DNA from: CAVXFL01 sp963761015
GTDB lineage: Bacteria; Pseudomonadota; Alphaproteobacteria; Acetobacterales; Acetobacteraceae
Assembly: GCA_963761015.1 (NCBI GenBank)
Contig: CAVXFL010000006.1
Location: forward strand, 19,448 to 83,447
Direction: 5' to 3'
Length of the DNA stretch: 64,000 nucleotides
Position 1 is the first letter of the stretch. Each line of letters starts with the position of its first letter. Under the pieces are notes generated by a model. That model was not told where the DNA came from, searched no databases, and was given only the letters and a program-made list of their open reading frames with translations. The translations under genes were made by a program, and so were the position numbers. Of this stretch, positions 1 to 8,472 are shown piece after piece.

Positions 1-727
1 AGGTCAACAACTTGACCGCCCGGGTCCAGTCGGTTCCCCACATGCAGCGATCGAGACCAAAGGCGTCAAAAATGCGCCAGAGCGGGTCCCAGATGTCCTT
101 GTAGGGGAACGGCTCGCGCGACAGCGTGCAGGCGCCGGTGATCTTGACCGTGACGTTCTCATGCGCCGCCAAGGCCAGCAGCTTCGGAAGATCCGCCCAC
201 GGTTGCGTCGGCGCCGGCGGCTCGAACGGCTGTTTCAGCCCGAGATGGTCGATCACCAGCATCGTGCCGGGATGCCGCGCGGCAAGCTGCCCGGCCAGGT
301 CCAGGTGCTCCCAGCACAGCAGGTTCACCGGCAGGGCGTGGCGCGCGGCGGCGGTGAGAACCCGGTTGACGCCCGGGTCGGCGGCGTCGATCGGCGGCCC
401 AAACGCGATCATCAGCCTGATGGCGACGGCGCCGTCGGTAGCGGCCCACCCGGCGATGACGTCCTCGACTGCGGGATCGGCCGGGTCGACCGGCTTGATC
501 AACCCGAACCGGCCGGGATGGGCGGCATGGACCTCCAGGGCGTAGCTGGCATCGTAGCGGTACATGGTGAAGGGCGACACCAGCAGCGCGCCATCGACGC
601 CGACCGCGTCCATCGCCGCCACCATGTCATCGCCGGTGACCTCCGCCGGCCCATGGAGAACGGCGGCCCAGGGGCGGCCGGGGCGGTCGCGCTCATAGGC
701 GTGCACCTGGGCATCGATGGTTGGCAT
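1..727 (-). CDS. amidohydrolase family protein (3' part outside window)
   Basis: The protein starts MPTIDAQVHAYE at 727 and stays open to the window edge (about 242 residues), so its C-terminus is missing. It looks like an amidohydrolase-2 (PF04909) TIM-barrel hydrolase of the kind that includes 2-pyrone-4,6-dicarboxylate lactonase. Visible marks are an early His in DAQVHAY (the family has a metal-binding HxH there; here only one His is seen), the mid-protein VIDHLGL strand and the late MWGTDWTRA strand carrying a conserved Asp. Substrate cannot be told. It is transcribed away from nothing obvious: the next gene on the same strand, cytochrome b561, lies about 140 bp upstream, so co-transcription is possible but not shown. 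Confidence 0.8.
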   Translation of the reverse strand, partial: MPTIDAQVHAYERDRPGRPWAAVLHGPAEVTGDDMVAAMDAVGVDGALLVSPFTMYRYDASYALEVHAAHPGRFGLIKPVDPADPAVEDVIAGWAATDGAVAIRLMIAFGPPIDAADPGVNRVLTAAARHALPVNLLCWEHLDLAGQLAARHPGTMLVIDHLGLKQPFEPPAPTQPWADLPKLLALAAHENVTVKITGACTLSREPFPYKDIWDPLWRIFDAFGLDRCMWGTDWTRAVKLLT

Positions 728-868
728 GGATATCCCCCTTTGCGCCTGACCGCCGTCCTAAGCAGATCGCAGCCGCGCGGCAACCACGCCGCTTCACCTG
801 CGCCGCCAGCCGCTCCAGCGCCATCCGCCGATGTGTCCGCCGAGCGGTAAGGCCGCGGGGAGCGCTCG

Positions 869-1450
869 TCAGCCGCCGGTGGACTGCGGCGCGCGCGGCG
901 CCGTCACGGAGCGCGGCCGGAACGCCTTGGGGCCGACCCAGCGGCCGAGCATGGACGCCAGCACGTCATCGCGCAGCCAGAAGCGATGATAGAGCGCGGC
1001 CAAGACGTGCATCCCGACCAGAACCAGAATCACGTAGCCCGCGATTTCGTGCCAGTCCGCCACCTGCTTGGCGAACCCCTTGTCCACCCCCATGAGCGAG
1101 GGCAGCGGAATGCCCATCAGCGCCACGGCGCGGCCTTTCGCGCTGGCCAGCAGCCAGCCCAGCATCGGCTGGACCAGCATCATGACGTAGAGCCCGGTTT
1201 CGGTCACGAACGCACCGGCGCGCTGCCACAGCGGCAGCGAGCGGAGCGCGCCCTCCCGGCGGCGAAATTTTGCCAGCACGCGGGGAACCAGGATCAGCAG
1301 CACGAGCAGACCGGCCCATTGGTGCCATTCCAGCATGGCCGTGCGCAGCGCGCCCTTCGGCAGCTCCTCGCGCGTCCATACCAGCGCGAATGCCAGCACG
1401 ATCAGAAGCGCGCCCAGCCAGTGCAGCGATTTCGTTGCCTTGGAGTACAT
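869..1450 (-). CDS. cytochrome b561 family protein
   Basis: A 193-residue integral membrane protein with four hydrophobic helices (about residues 10-26, 45-60, 84-102, 135-155), the usual length for bacterial CybB-type cytochromes b561. These bind two b haems and pass electrons from the quinone pool, often to superoxide. Candidate haem-ligand histidines are His10, His43, His134 and His148, spaced as expected at helix ends. The start MYSKATKSLHW is the normal family N-terminus. The basic C-terminal tail (from about residue 170) is extra. No partner gene is adjacent; the neighbouring amidohydrolase is on the same strand. Confidence 0.88.
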   Translation of the reverse strand: MYSKATKSLHWLGALLIVLAFALVWTREELPKGALRTAMLEWHQWAGLLVLLILVPRVLAKFRRREGALRSLPLWQRAGAFVTETGLYVMMLVQPMLGWLLASAKGRAVALMGIPLPSLMGVDKGFAKQVADWHEIAGYVILVLVGMHVLAALYHRFWLRDDVLASMLGRWVGPKAFRPRSVTAPRAPQSTGG

Positions 1451-1626
1451 GTCGTCCCTCGTTGTCGCGGCGAAATTCGGCCACGTTCGGTTCGCTTAGA
1501 TGGGCGCCGCCCGCCGGGCATTGACCTCGATCAATTGCAGGGCAGCATCGTGGCCGCGATACAACCGGGGCTGCCCGCCAAAGCAGCCGTCGTGGAGGCA
1601 GCCGTCGTGGATCTCGGGGACAGCGT

Positions 1627-2163
1627 ATGAGCGAGCAGCCGATGACAACCGATCACGTGCCCTTGCCGGAGCGCCTGTTCGAGAGCTTCCTCTTCAGCAG
1701 CCGCTGGTTGCTCGCGCCGTTCTATTTCGGGCTCGTGGTCAGCCTGTTCGTGCTGCTGGTCAAGTTCGGCCAGGAGGCGGCGCACCTGCTGTCGCACGTC
1801 ATGACGGCGACCGGCAACGGCATCATCATCGGCGTGCTGTCGCTGATCGACCTCTCGCTGATCGCCAACCTTGTGCTGATGGTGACGTTCGCCGGCTACG
1901 AGAGCTTCGTCTCGCGACTGCATGTCGGCAACCAGGACACCCGGCTCGAATGGATGGGGCAGATCGGGTTCAGCGAGCTGAAGCTGAAGCTGATGGCCTC
2001 CATCGTCGCCATTTCCGCCATCCGCGTTCTGGAAGGCTTCATGACGGCGGGCCAACTCACCGATCGCGAGCTCGGCTGGATGGTCGGCATTCACCTGGCC
2101 TTCGTCGTCTCCGGCCTGATGCTCGCGGCCATGGACCGCGTCGCGGGCCGGACCGGGCACTGA
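1627..2163 (+). CDS. YqhA/UPF0114 family inner-membrane protein
   Basis: A 178-residue protein with about four membrane segments (roughly 28-48, 60-85, 118-135, 148-168). The pattern ERLFESFLFSSRW at the start, GNGIIIGVLSLIDL, and the acidic-basic stretch around SRLHVGNQDTRLEW are characteristic of the TIGR00645/YqhA family, whose function is unknown. Length agrees with the family. It ends 27 bp before the LLM oxidoreductase, so the two may share a transcript. Start ATG at 1627 overlaps nothing; the upstream 175 bp hold no gene I can identify. Confidence 0.85.
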   Translation: MSEQPMTTDHVPLPERLFESFLFSSRWLLAPFYFGLVVSLFVLLVKFGQEAAHLLSHVMTATGNGIIIGVLSLIDLSLIANLVLMVTFAGYESFVSRLHVGNQDTRLEWMGQIGFSELKLKLMASIVAISAIRVLEGFMTAGQLTDRELGWMVGIHLAFVVSGLMLAAMDRVAGRTGH

Positions 2164-2190
2164 TCCGGCGCATCCCGTCCGCCCCGGGAG

Positions 2191-3156
2191 ATGAAGCCGT
2201 TCCGGTTTGGTGTGAGTGTCCGGCACGCGCAATCGCGGGCCGAATGGATGGAGAAGGCCCGGAAGGTCGAGGCGCTCGGCTACGCCACGCTGACGGTCCC
2301 GGATCACCTCACCGACCTCGTCGCGCCGATGCCGGCATTGATCAGCGCCGCGGAGGCAACCAAAATCCTTCGGATCGGCACGAACGTCCTCAACAACGAC
2401 CTTCGCCATCCCGTGCTGGTGGCACGCGAAGCCGCGACCGTCGATCTCCTGACCGACGGGCGGATCGAGCTCGGCCTGGGCGCCGGGAGTATAAAATCCG
2501 AATACGACGAAGCCGGGTTCTCCTTCGATCCGGGAGGAACCAGAGTCGAGCGGCTGGCCGAGTCGGTCACGATCATCAAAAGCCTGCTGAGCGGTGAACA
2601 GGTCACCTTCGCTGGTCGGCACTATCGCGTGACCGGCCACACGATTGCGCCCCCTCCCGTGCAGAAACCGCATCCGCCAATTCTCATCGGCGGCAACGGC
2701 CGTCGCCTCCTCGCTCTGGCAGCGCGGGAAGCCGACATCGTGGGTTTCTCGGGACTCACTTTCCGAAACGGCGGTGCCGCGCCGCCGGATCTTTCCGGAT
2801 GGCTGGTGTCTGGCGTCGATGAGCGGGTGCAGATGGTGCGCGAGGCCGCAGGCGGCGCGCGATATGCGGGGCTGGAATTGAGCGCGTTGGTGCAGCAGGT
2901 TGTCGTGACCGACGATCGCCGCCAGGTGGCCGAAGAACTGGCAAGAAGCTGGACGCAGCTCACCGCAGACGAAATCCTCCAGAGCCCCTACGTTCTGATC
3001 GGAACCGTTGACCAGATGGTGGAGGACCTCCAGGCGTACCGCGATCGTTGGGGCATCTCCTATTACGTTGTTCACGAGCCATTTATGGACGCCTTCGCCC
3101 CCGTCGTTGCCCGCCTCGCCCGCAGCGGGCGTAGCCCGGATGGAGCGCAAGCGTAA
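2191..3156 (+). CDS. LLM-class F420/flavin-dependent oxidoreductase
   Basis: A 321-residue single-domain luciferase-like monooxygenase. It begins MKPFRFGVSVRHAQSRAEWM, followed by a VPDHLTD motif and the GRIELGLGAG strand typical of the family (closest in style to TIGR03621 F420-dependent proteins). Such enzymes fold as TIM barrels and use F420H2 or FMNH2; the substrate is not predictable. The stop codon and last residues (SGRSPDGAQA) lie inside a dispersed palindromic repeat, so the C-terminus appears to have been replaced by repeat sequence. A GGGAG stretch abuts the ATG directly, which is too close for a good ribosome site, so a slightly later start cannot be excluded. Confidence 0.82.
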   Translation: MKPFRFGVSVRHAQSRAEWMEKARKVEALGYATLTVPDHLTDLVAPMPALISAAEATKILRIGTNVLNNDLRHPVLVAREAATVDLLTDGRIELGLGAGSIKSEYDEAGFSFDPGGTRVERLAESVTIIKSLLSGEQVTFAGRHYRVTGHTIAPPPVQKPHPPILIGGNGRRLLALAAREADIVGFSGLTFRNGGAAPPDLSGWLVSGVDERVQMVREAAGGARYAGLELSALVQQVVVTDDRRQVAEELARSWTQLTADEILQSPYVLIGTVDQMVEDLQAYRDRWGISYYVVHEPFMDAFAPVVARLARSGRSPDGAQA

Positions 3157-3162
3157 TCCGGG
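3131..3162. repeat. REP-like palindrome at the 3' end of the LLM gene
   Basis: The stretch reads GTAGCCCGGATGGAGCGCAA followed by GCGTAATCCGGG; outer arms CCCGGAT (3135-3141) and ATCCGGG (3156-3162) are perfectly complementary. This is a widespread intergenic palindrome type in GC-rich proteobacteria. A degenerate second piece (CCCCGGATTACTACGCCG) lies about 100 bp downstream near 3232. The first copy supplies the last codons and stop of the LLM gene. Confidence 0.75.
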
Positions 3163-3295
3163 ATGCTGTTGCGCCGTTGCTGGTCGCGCCAAGATCGCGG
3201 CCTTCTGCCAGTGCCCGAGTGCTCACCGGTTTCCCCGGATTACTACGCCGCTGACGCCGGATAAGTCGCCTGTAGCATAAGGTCGCAAGCATTTC

Positions 3296-3541
3296 CTATT
3301 GTTGCGCCGCTGTTGGCTGCGCAGCGACGGGCATTGACAGAATAAGGTTCTGACCCGACCAATTCTCCAATACTGACATGAAGTGCTCCTCCGAAGGGGA
3401 CGCATGACAAATTTCTATTAGATCAAGCCCTGCACGGGTAAGCAGCACCCTCCCCGTTGCGAGGCTGTTAGTTTCATGAGGGAATTCTATCGTGATTGGT
3501 GCGTGCTTCGCTTGCGATGGTTCCTGATGCTCGAAAATCAT
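3296..3541 (-). CDS. small protein overlapping the valS stop codon
   Basis: An 81-residue open frame whose ATG overlaps the valS TGA (ATGA), the usual geometry of translational coupling. I do not recognise it with certainty. The segment from about residue 20 to 65 (SLATGRVLLTRAGLDLIEIC) resembles the C-terminal tail seen in DUF2806-like proteins, where an LTxAG motif recurs, so it may be a fragment of a larger gene. The rest of the 3157-3537 stretch holds only palindromic repeat remnants. Confidence 0.4.
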   Translation of the reverse strand: MIFEHQEPSQAKHAPITIEFPHETNSLATGRVLLTRAGLDLIEICHASPSEEHFMSVLENWSGQNLILSMPVAAQPTAAQQ

Positions 3542-6294
3542 TCCAACCGCGCCAGCGCCGCTTCCAGCCGCGCCACCTCCGCGCGCGCCGCATCCAATCG
3601 TTCCCGGTTCTCCTCCACCACCTCCTCCGGCGCGCGGGCGACGAAATCGGCGTTGGCGAGCTTGCGTTCGATCTTCTCCGCCTCCGCCGCCGCGCGCTCG
3701 CGCTCGCGCTGCAAGCGGGCGCGCTCGGCGGCCACGTCGATCGCGCCGGCGAGCGGCAGCACCAGCGTGGCCTCGCCCACCAGCGCCTGCGCCGAGCCGG
3801 CCGGCACCTCGCCTTCCAGCGCCCGCACCTCGGATGCGCGCGCCAGCCGCCGGATCTGGTCAACCCAGCGACCCGCGCGCGCCATCGTCTCCGGTGCCGC
3901 GTCCTTCAGCAGGATCGGCATTTCCGTCGCCTGCGGCACGCGCATTTCCGCGCGCACCGTGCGGACCTCGGACACCAGCCGCACCACCCAGTCCAGTTCC
4001 GCCCGCGCCGCCTCGGGCTCCGCCACCGGCACCACCGAGGGCCAGGGCGCGCGGATCAGCGAATATTCCGCACCGTAACCGAAATAAGCCCATAGTTCTT
4101 CGGTCACGAACGGAATCACCGGATGCAAGAGCCGCAATAGCAGCCCGAGCACGTACGCCGCCGCGGCGCGCAATTCGGCGGCCTCGGCTTGCCCCTCACC
4201 CGCACGCGGACCTTCTCCCTCTCCCGCGTGCGGGTGAGGGCCGGGGTGGGGGGCGGCGTGCGCCTCCAGCACCGGCTTGGCCAGTTCCAGGAACCAGTCG
4301 CAGAACACGTTCCAGGTGAAGCGGTAGCAGGCGGCGGCATAGTCGTTGAACCGGTACGCCTCCAGCGCCGCCGTCGCCTCGGCCACCGCCGCGTTCGCCG
4401 CGTCCAGAATCCAGCGCGCCAGCGGCAGCTTCGCGCGCGCCGGATCGAATCCCGGCACCGGCGCGATGCCATGCATCTCGCAGAACCGCGCGGCGTTCCA
4501 CAGTTTGGTGACGAAGCTGCGATGATCCTCCACCCGCTTCGGCCCGAGCTTCACGTCGCGCCCCGGCCCGGTGAGCATGCAAATGGTGAAGCGCAACGCA
4601 TCTGCACCGTAACGGTCGATCAACGCCAGGGGATCGACGATGTTCCCCTTGGACTTCGACATCTTCTGCCCGCGCTCGTCGCGCACCAGGCCGTGAATGT
4701 ACACCGCGCGAAACGGCACCTCGCGCATCACGTAGAGGCCCATCATCATCATCCGGGCGACCCAGAAGAAGATGATGTCGAACCCGGTCACCAGCACGTC
4801 GCCGGGATAATAGCGCGCGAGTTCCGGCGTCTCGTTCGGCCAGCCCAGGGTCGAGAACGGCCACAGCGCCGAACTGAACCAGGTGTCGAGCACGTCCTCG
4901 TCCTGCTCCAGCGGCATGTCGGTGCCGTAACGCTTCAGCGCCAATTCCTTCGCGCCCGCTTCGTCGCGCGCCACGAACACCGCGCCGTCCGGGCCGTACC
5001 AGGCGGGAATGCGGTGCCCCCACCAGAGCTGGCGGCTGATGCACCAGGGCTGGATGTCGCGCAGCCAGGCGAAGAACGTGTTCTCCCATTGTTTCGGCAC
5101 GAAAACCGTGCGCCCGTCCGCCACCGCGGCGATCGCCGGCTTCGCCAGCTCGGCGGCGTTGCAAAACCATTGCGTGGTCAAGTGGGGTTCGATCGGCACG
5201 CCGGAACGGTCGCCGTGCGGCACCGCGTGGCGGTTGGGCTCGATCTTCTCGACCAGCCCCACCTCTTGCAGCACCGCAACGATGGCCCTGCGCGCGTCGA
5301 ACCGGTCCTTGCCCGCAAGCGTGCGCGTGAACTCGGGCGAGGCCACGCCGGGGACGCGCGCCAGCTCGCTCTCGATGTCGCCGAGCGTCACGCGCGCGCG
5401 GCGGTCGAGGATCGAGGGCATCGGCAGCTTGTGCCGCGCGCCCACGGCGAAGTCGTTGAAGTCGTGCGCGGGCGTGATCTTCACCGCGCCGGTGCCCTTT
5501 TCGGGGTCGGAATACGCATCCGCGATGATCGGAATGCGCCGCCCGACCAGGGGAAGAACGGCGTGGCGGCCGAGCAGGTCGCGGTAGCGCGCGTCCTGCG
5601 GATGCACCGCCACCGCCACGTCGCCCAGCATGGTTTCGGGCCGTGTGGTCGCGACCGTGATGAAGCGGTCGGCCTCGCCCTCGATCGGATAGCGGATGTA
5701 CCACAGGTTCCCCGCCACCTCCCGGCTCTCCACCTCGAGGTCGGAGATCGCGGTCTGCAGCTCGGGGTCCCAGTTCACCAGCCGCCGGTCGCGGTAGATC
5801 AGGCCCTGTTCGTAGAGCCGGACGAACACCTCGCGCACCGCCGCCGAAAGCCCGGCATCCATGGTGAAGCGCTCGCGCGGCCAATCCAGCGACGCGCCGA
5901 GCCGGCGCAGCTGGCGCGTGATGGTGCCGCCGGACTCCTCCTTCCAGCGCCAGACGCGGGCGAGAAACGCGTCGCGCCCGAGCGCCTGGCGGTCGGTGCC
6001 CTCGGCGACGAGCAGCCGTTCCACCACCATCTGGGTGGCGATGCCGGCGTGGTCGGTGCCCGGCTGCCAGAGCACGTCGTGCCCCTGCATGCGCCGCCAG
6101 CGGACCAAGCTGTCCTGGATGGTGAACGTCAGCGCGTGGCCCATGTGCAGGCTGCCGGTGACGTTGGGCGGCGGGATCATGATGGTGAACGGCGGCGCGG
6201 CCGCGGTCGGGTCGGCGGCGAACGCGCCCGCGCGCTCCCAGCCTTGGTAGATGCGCTGCTCGAATTGGGCGGGGTCGTAGGTCTTGTTCAACAT
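3538..6294 (-). CDS. valS: valyl-tRNA synthetase
   Basis: A 918-residue class I aminoacyl-tRNA synthetase that charges tRNA-Val with valine, with an editing domain against threonine. The HIGH-type signature is HMGH at residues 50-53, the KMSKS loop at 544-548, and the protein ends in the ValS coiled-coil arm (about 850-918). Residues 680-702 (HAAPHPGPHPHAGEGEG onward) are an insertion encoded by a palindromic element, in the anticodon-binding region between FLELAKPVL and ELRAAAAYVL. The reading frame is unbroken, so the insert is tolerated. It follows the PopZ-like gene and tolC on the same strand, a common alphaproteobacterial order. Confidence 0.97.
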   Translation of the reverse strand: MLNKTYDPAQFEQRIYQGWERAGAFAADPTAAAPPFTIMIPPPNVTGSLHMGHALTFTIQDSLVRWRRMQGHDVLWQPGTDHAGIATQMVVERLLVAEGTDRQALGRDAFLARVWRWKEESGGTITRQLRRLGASLDWPRERFTMDAGLSAAVREVFVRLYEQGLIYRDRRLVNWDPELQTAISDLEVESREVAGNLWYIRYPIEGEADRFITVATTRPETMLGDVAVAVHPQDARYRDLLGRHAVLPLVGRRIPIIADAYSDPEKGTGAVKITPAHDFNDFAVGARHKLPMPSILDRRARVTLGDIESELARVPGVASPEFTRTLAGKDRFDARRAIVAVLQEVGLVEKIEPNRHAVPHGDRSGVPIEPHLTTQWFCNAAELAKPAIAAVADGRTVFVPKQWENTFFAWLRDIQPWCISRQLWWGHRIPAWYGPDGAVFVARDEAGAKELALKRYGTDMPLEQDEDVLDTWFSSALWPFSTLGWPNETPELARYYPGDVLVTGFDIIFFWVARMMMMGLYVMREVPFRAVYIHGLVRDERGQKMSKSKGNIVDPLALIDRYGADALRFTICMLTGPGRDVKLGPKRVEDHRSFVTKLWNAARFCEMHGIAPVPGFDPARAKLPLARWILDAANAAVAEATAALEAYRFNDYAAACYRFTWNVFCDWFLELAKPVLEAHAAPHPGPHPHAGEGEGPRAGEGQAEAAELRAAAAYVLGLLLRLLHPVIPFVTEELWAYFGYGAEYSLIRAPWPSVVPVAEPEAARAELDWVVRLVSEVRTVRAEMRVPQATEMPILLKDAAPETMARAGRWVDQIRRLARASEVRALEGEVPAGSAQALVGEATLVLPLAGAIDVAAERARLQRERERAAAEAEKIERKLANADFVARAPEEVVEENRERLDAARAEVARLEAALARLE
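4193..4240. repeat. palindromic element inserted in-frame in valS
   Basis: Arms CCCTCACCCGCACGC (4193-4207) and GCGTGCGGGTGAGGG (4226-4240) are perfect 15-bp inverted repeats around an 18-nt loop rich in CCTTCTCCCTCTCCC. This is the type of palindrome normally found between genes in GC-rich proteobacteria; here it sits inside a core gene and is translated as a Pro/His/Gly/Glu-rich insert, like Rickettsia palindromic elements. Confidence 0.85.
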
Positions 6295-6381
6295 GGGGCG
6301 CTGCTTACCAGATCACGCGCGGCGGAAGACAGATGACGGCGATGTGGTGCGCCGCTCGCCCGCTGTCGTCTGGCTCGGGAC

Positions 6382-7014
6382 TCAGCGCCCGCGGCTGAGG
6401 ACCCGTTCGATCTCCGCCCGGACCAGCCGCTCCAACAGCGGCTGCAAGTGCTGGTCCAGCCACGCCTTGAGCTGGCCGCGGAGTTCCTGGGTCGCGATCG
6501 GCTCGATCAGCGATTGCAGCTGCTCGTCGAGCGAGCCCTTCACCAGATCGCGCAGCTCGTGGCGCACGAGGTCGCGCAGCAGGTTCGGCAGGTTGTCGCC
6601 GAGCGAGGACCGGACCATCAGCCGGAGTTCCTCGCGCACGAGTTCCTCGATGGTCGGTCCACCGGGGCGGATGCGGACGGTGGCGGCGGTGACGTCGTCC
6701 GGGGCTGGCAGGGCCGGCACCGCGGCGCGGGCGGCCGGCGGCGGTGGGGGCGGCGCCTCGTCCGGCACCATCATGGCGGAATCGAGCAGCAGCACCTCCT
6801 CGCCCGCGGGCTTGGCCGGTGCCGGCGGGGGCCGGGACGGCGGCGGCGGCGCTTCCGCGGCCGGCGGCGGAGCCGGAACCGGGGCGGGCGCGGCGGCCGG
6901 GGCCGGCCGCGTCGCCTGATCCTCCTCGCTCAGGATGCGCCGGATGGAGGAGAGGATGTCCTCCATCGAGGGATCGGCGCCCGAGGGCGGTTGGGCCGGC
7001 TGCACCGCGCTCAT
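6382..7014 (-). CDS. PopZ-like DUF2497 polar organising protein
   Basis: A 210-residue protein with the three-part plan of alphaproteobacterial DUF2497/PopZ proteins: an N-terminal MEDILSSIRRILSEE helix (residues 17-31), a low-complexity Pro/Ala/acidic linker (about 35-105), and a C-terminal helical oligomerisation region (about 120-210). PopZ forms a polar matrix that anchors the chromosome origin and cell-cycle factors. The linker is unusually proline-rich. The gene lies between valS and tolC, all on the minus strand, as in many relatives. Function as the true polar organiser is inferred from architecture only. Confidence 0.85.
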   Translation of the reverse strand: MSAVQPAQPPSGADPSMEDILSSIRRILSEEDQATRPAPAAAPAPVPAPPPAAEAPPPPSRPPPAPAKPAGEEVLLLDSAMMVPDEAPPPPPPAARAAVPALPAPDDVTAATVRIRPGGPTIEELVREELRLMVRSSLGDNLPNLLRDLVRHELRDLVKGSLDEQLQSLIEPIATQELRGQLKAWLDQHLQPLLERLVRAEIERVLSRGR

Positions 7015-7062
7015 CGTCTCCTGCTCATGCTTCGATCAAGCCCCAGCCATCGGTCCGGCCGG

Positions 7063-8472
7063 TCAGCGCGACGGCTGGTTGACCGCCGCGTCCCCCGTCC
7101 CGAACCACTTCCCCCTGACGGCCTTATAGTACGCCAATTCCGAATAAAGGGCTACCGGCAGGCCGAGATCGCGCGCGGTCAGGCGGCCGACCGAGGCCGC
7201 CATGCCGTAGGTCGCGGTCACCAACTGCGCCAGCGCCTGCACCAGGGTCACGCGCGAATTGAGCAGCGCCTGCTCGGCGTTCAGCACGTCGAGCGTGGTG
7301 CGGCTGCCGACGATCGCCTCCCGCTGCACGCCTTCAAGCGCGATTTCGTTGGCGCGAATGGCCGCGCGGTCGCTCACGATGGCGGCGCGCGCCGCCACCA
7401 GCGTGTCCCAGGCGCGCGTCGCGTCCTGGATGGCCGTGCGCCGCGCCACGTCCAGGCTCTTGCGCGTCTGCTGCTCGGTCTGCCGCGCCTGACGCACGGC
7501 CGAATACTCGGCGCCGCCCTGATAGATCGGCAGCGAGAGGTCCACGGTCGCCTGGCCGCCGTAATTGCTGGTGTGCGGAAAACCCTGGTTCGGCTGATCA
7601 AATTGCGTCACGTGCAGGCTGACGGTCGGCATCAGCTTGGCGAACGCCACCTCGATCGCGTCCTTGGCGGCCGCGTCGTCGTACAGCGCGGCGATGACGT
7701 TCGGATTGTTGCCCGCCGCGAGCCGCATCGCCGAGCGCTGCGTTTTGGCCGGCAATTTCAACGGCTGCGGCTCGACCAGGTCCTCGGCGGGCTCGCGGCC
7801 AAATACCTGGAGGAAGGTCGCGCGCGCCGTCTGCAGGGTTCCCTCCGCGGTCTGCCGCAGCGCCCGCGCCTGCGCCAGCGCCGCCTCGGCCTGGGCCACG
7901 TCGGTGCGCGTGATCTCGCCCACCCGGAAGCGGTCGTTGGTCGCCCGCAGCTGTTCCGTGAGCACCTTCTCGTTGTTCAGGTCGAGCAGCAGGACCTGCT
8001 TGTCCGCGATCACGCTGACATAGGCGTTGATCCCGTCGGTGAACACCTGCTGCTCGGACTGGATCAGGCGGGCCCGCTCCGCCATCACCTGGTTTTCCGC
8101 CTGCGCGGTCTGCGCGTGCGTGCGCCCGCCGGTGTAGAGAGGTTGCGTCAGGGTGCCCTGCACGGTGCCGAAATCGCGATCCAGCCTGATCGGCGCCGTC
8201 GATCCGGGGAAGCTGGAAACGCCCCAGCCATAGCCCATCGAACCCTGCACGATGACGGTCGGTCGCCAGCCGGCCAGCGCCTGCGGCACGTTCTCGTCCA
8301 CCGAGCGCAGATGCGCGCGTTCCGCGAGCAGCGTCGGGTTGTTCGAATAGGCGGCGCCGAGCGCCTCCTGCAACGTGTGCAACGGCTGGGCAGAGGCCCC
8401 GCCGGCGGCGAGCAGCACCGCGGCAAGCGTTGCGGTCGATCCGAAGAGAACGCGGCGACGGTGTTGCGGCAT
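7063..8472 (-). CDS. tolC: TolC family outer-membrane efflux/secretion channel
   Basis: The chosen start at 8472 gives a 469-residue protein beginning MPQHRRRVLFGSTATLAAVL, a clear signal peptide ending near ASA-QPL. The open frame runs 64 codons further upstream but that part is not signal-like. An AGAGG stretch sits about 10 bp before the chosen ATG. The body has the two tandem OEP repeats of TolC proteins (LQEALGAAYSNNPTLLAERA and later SLDVARRTAIQDATRAWDTL), forming a trimeric beta-barrel plus alpha-helical tunnel that exports drugs or proteins with an inner-membrane pump. No pump genes are adjacent. The gene starts the tolC-DUF2497-valS row. Confidence 0.93.
   Translation of the reverse strand: MPQHRRRVLFGSTATLAAVLLAAGGASAQPLHTLQEALGAAYSNNPTLLAERAHLRSVDENVPQALAGWRPTVIVQGSMGYGWGVSSFPGSTAPIRLDRDFGTVQGTLTQPLYTGGRTHAQTAQAENQVMAERARLIQSEQQVFTDGINAYVSVIADKQVLLLDLNNEKVLTEQLRATNDRFRVGEITRTDVAQAEAALAQARALRQTAEGTLQTARATFLQVFGREPAEDLVEPQPLKLPAKTQRSAMRLAAGNNPNVIAALYDDAAAKDAIEVAFAKLMPTVSLHVTQFDQPNQGFPHTSNYGGQATVDLSLPIYQGGAEYSAVRQARQTEQQTRKSLDVARRTAIQDATRAWDTLVAARAAIVSDRAAIRANEIALEGVQREAIVGSRTTLDVLNAEQALLNSRVTLVQALAQLVTATYGMAASVGRLTARDLGLPVALYSELAYYKAVRGKWFGTGDAAVNQPSR

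Noticed and set aside
4189..6336. A 715-codon plus-strand frame opposite valS
   Set aside because: Composition is a shadow of valS; no motif or ribosome site.
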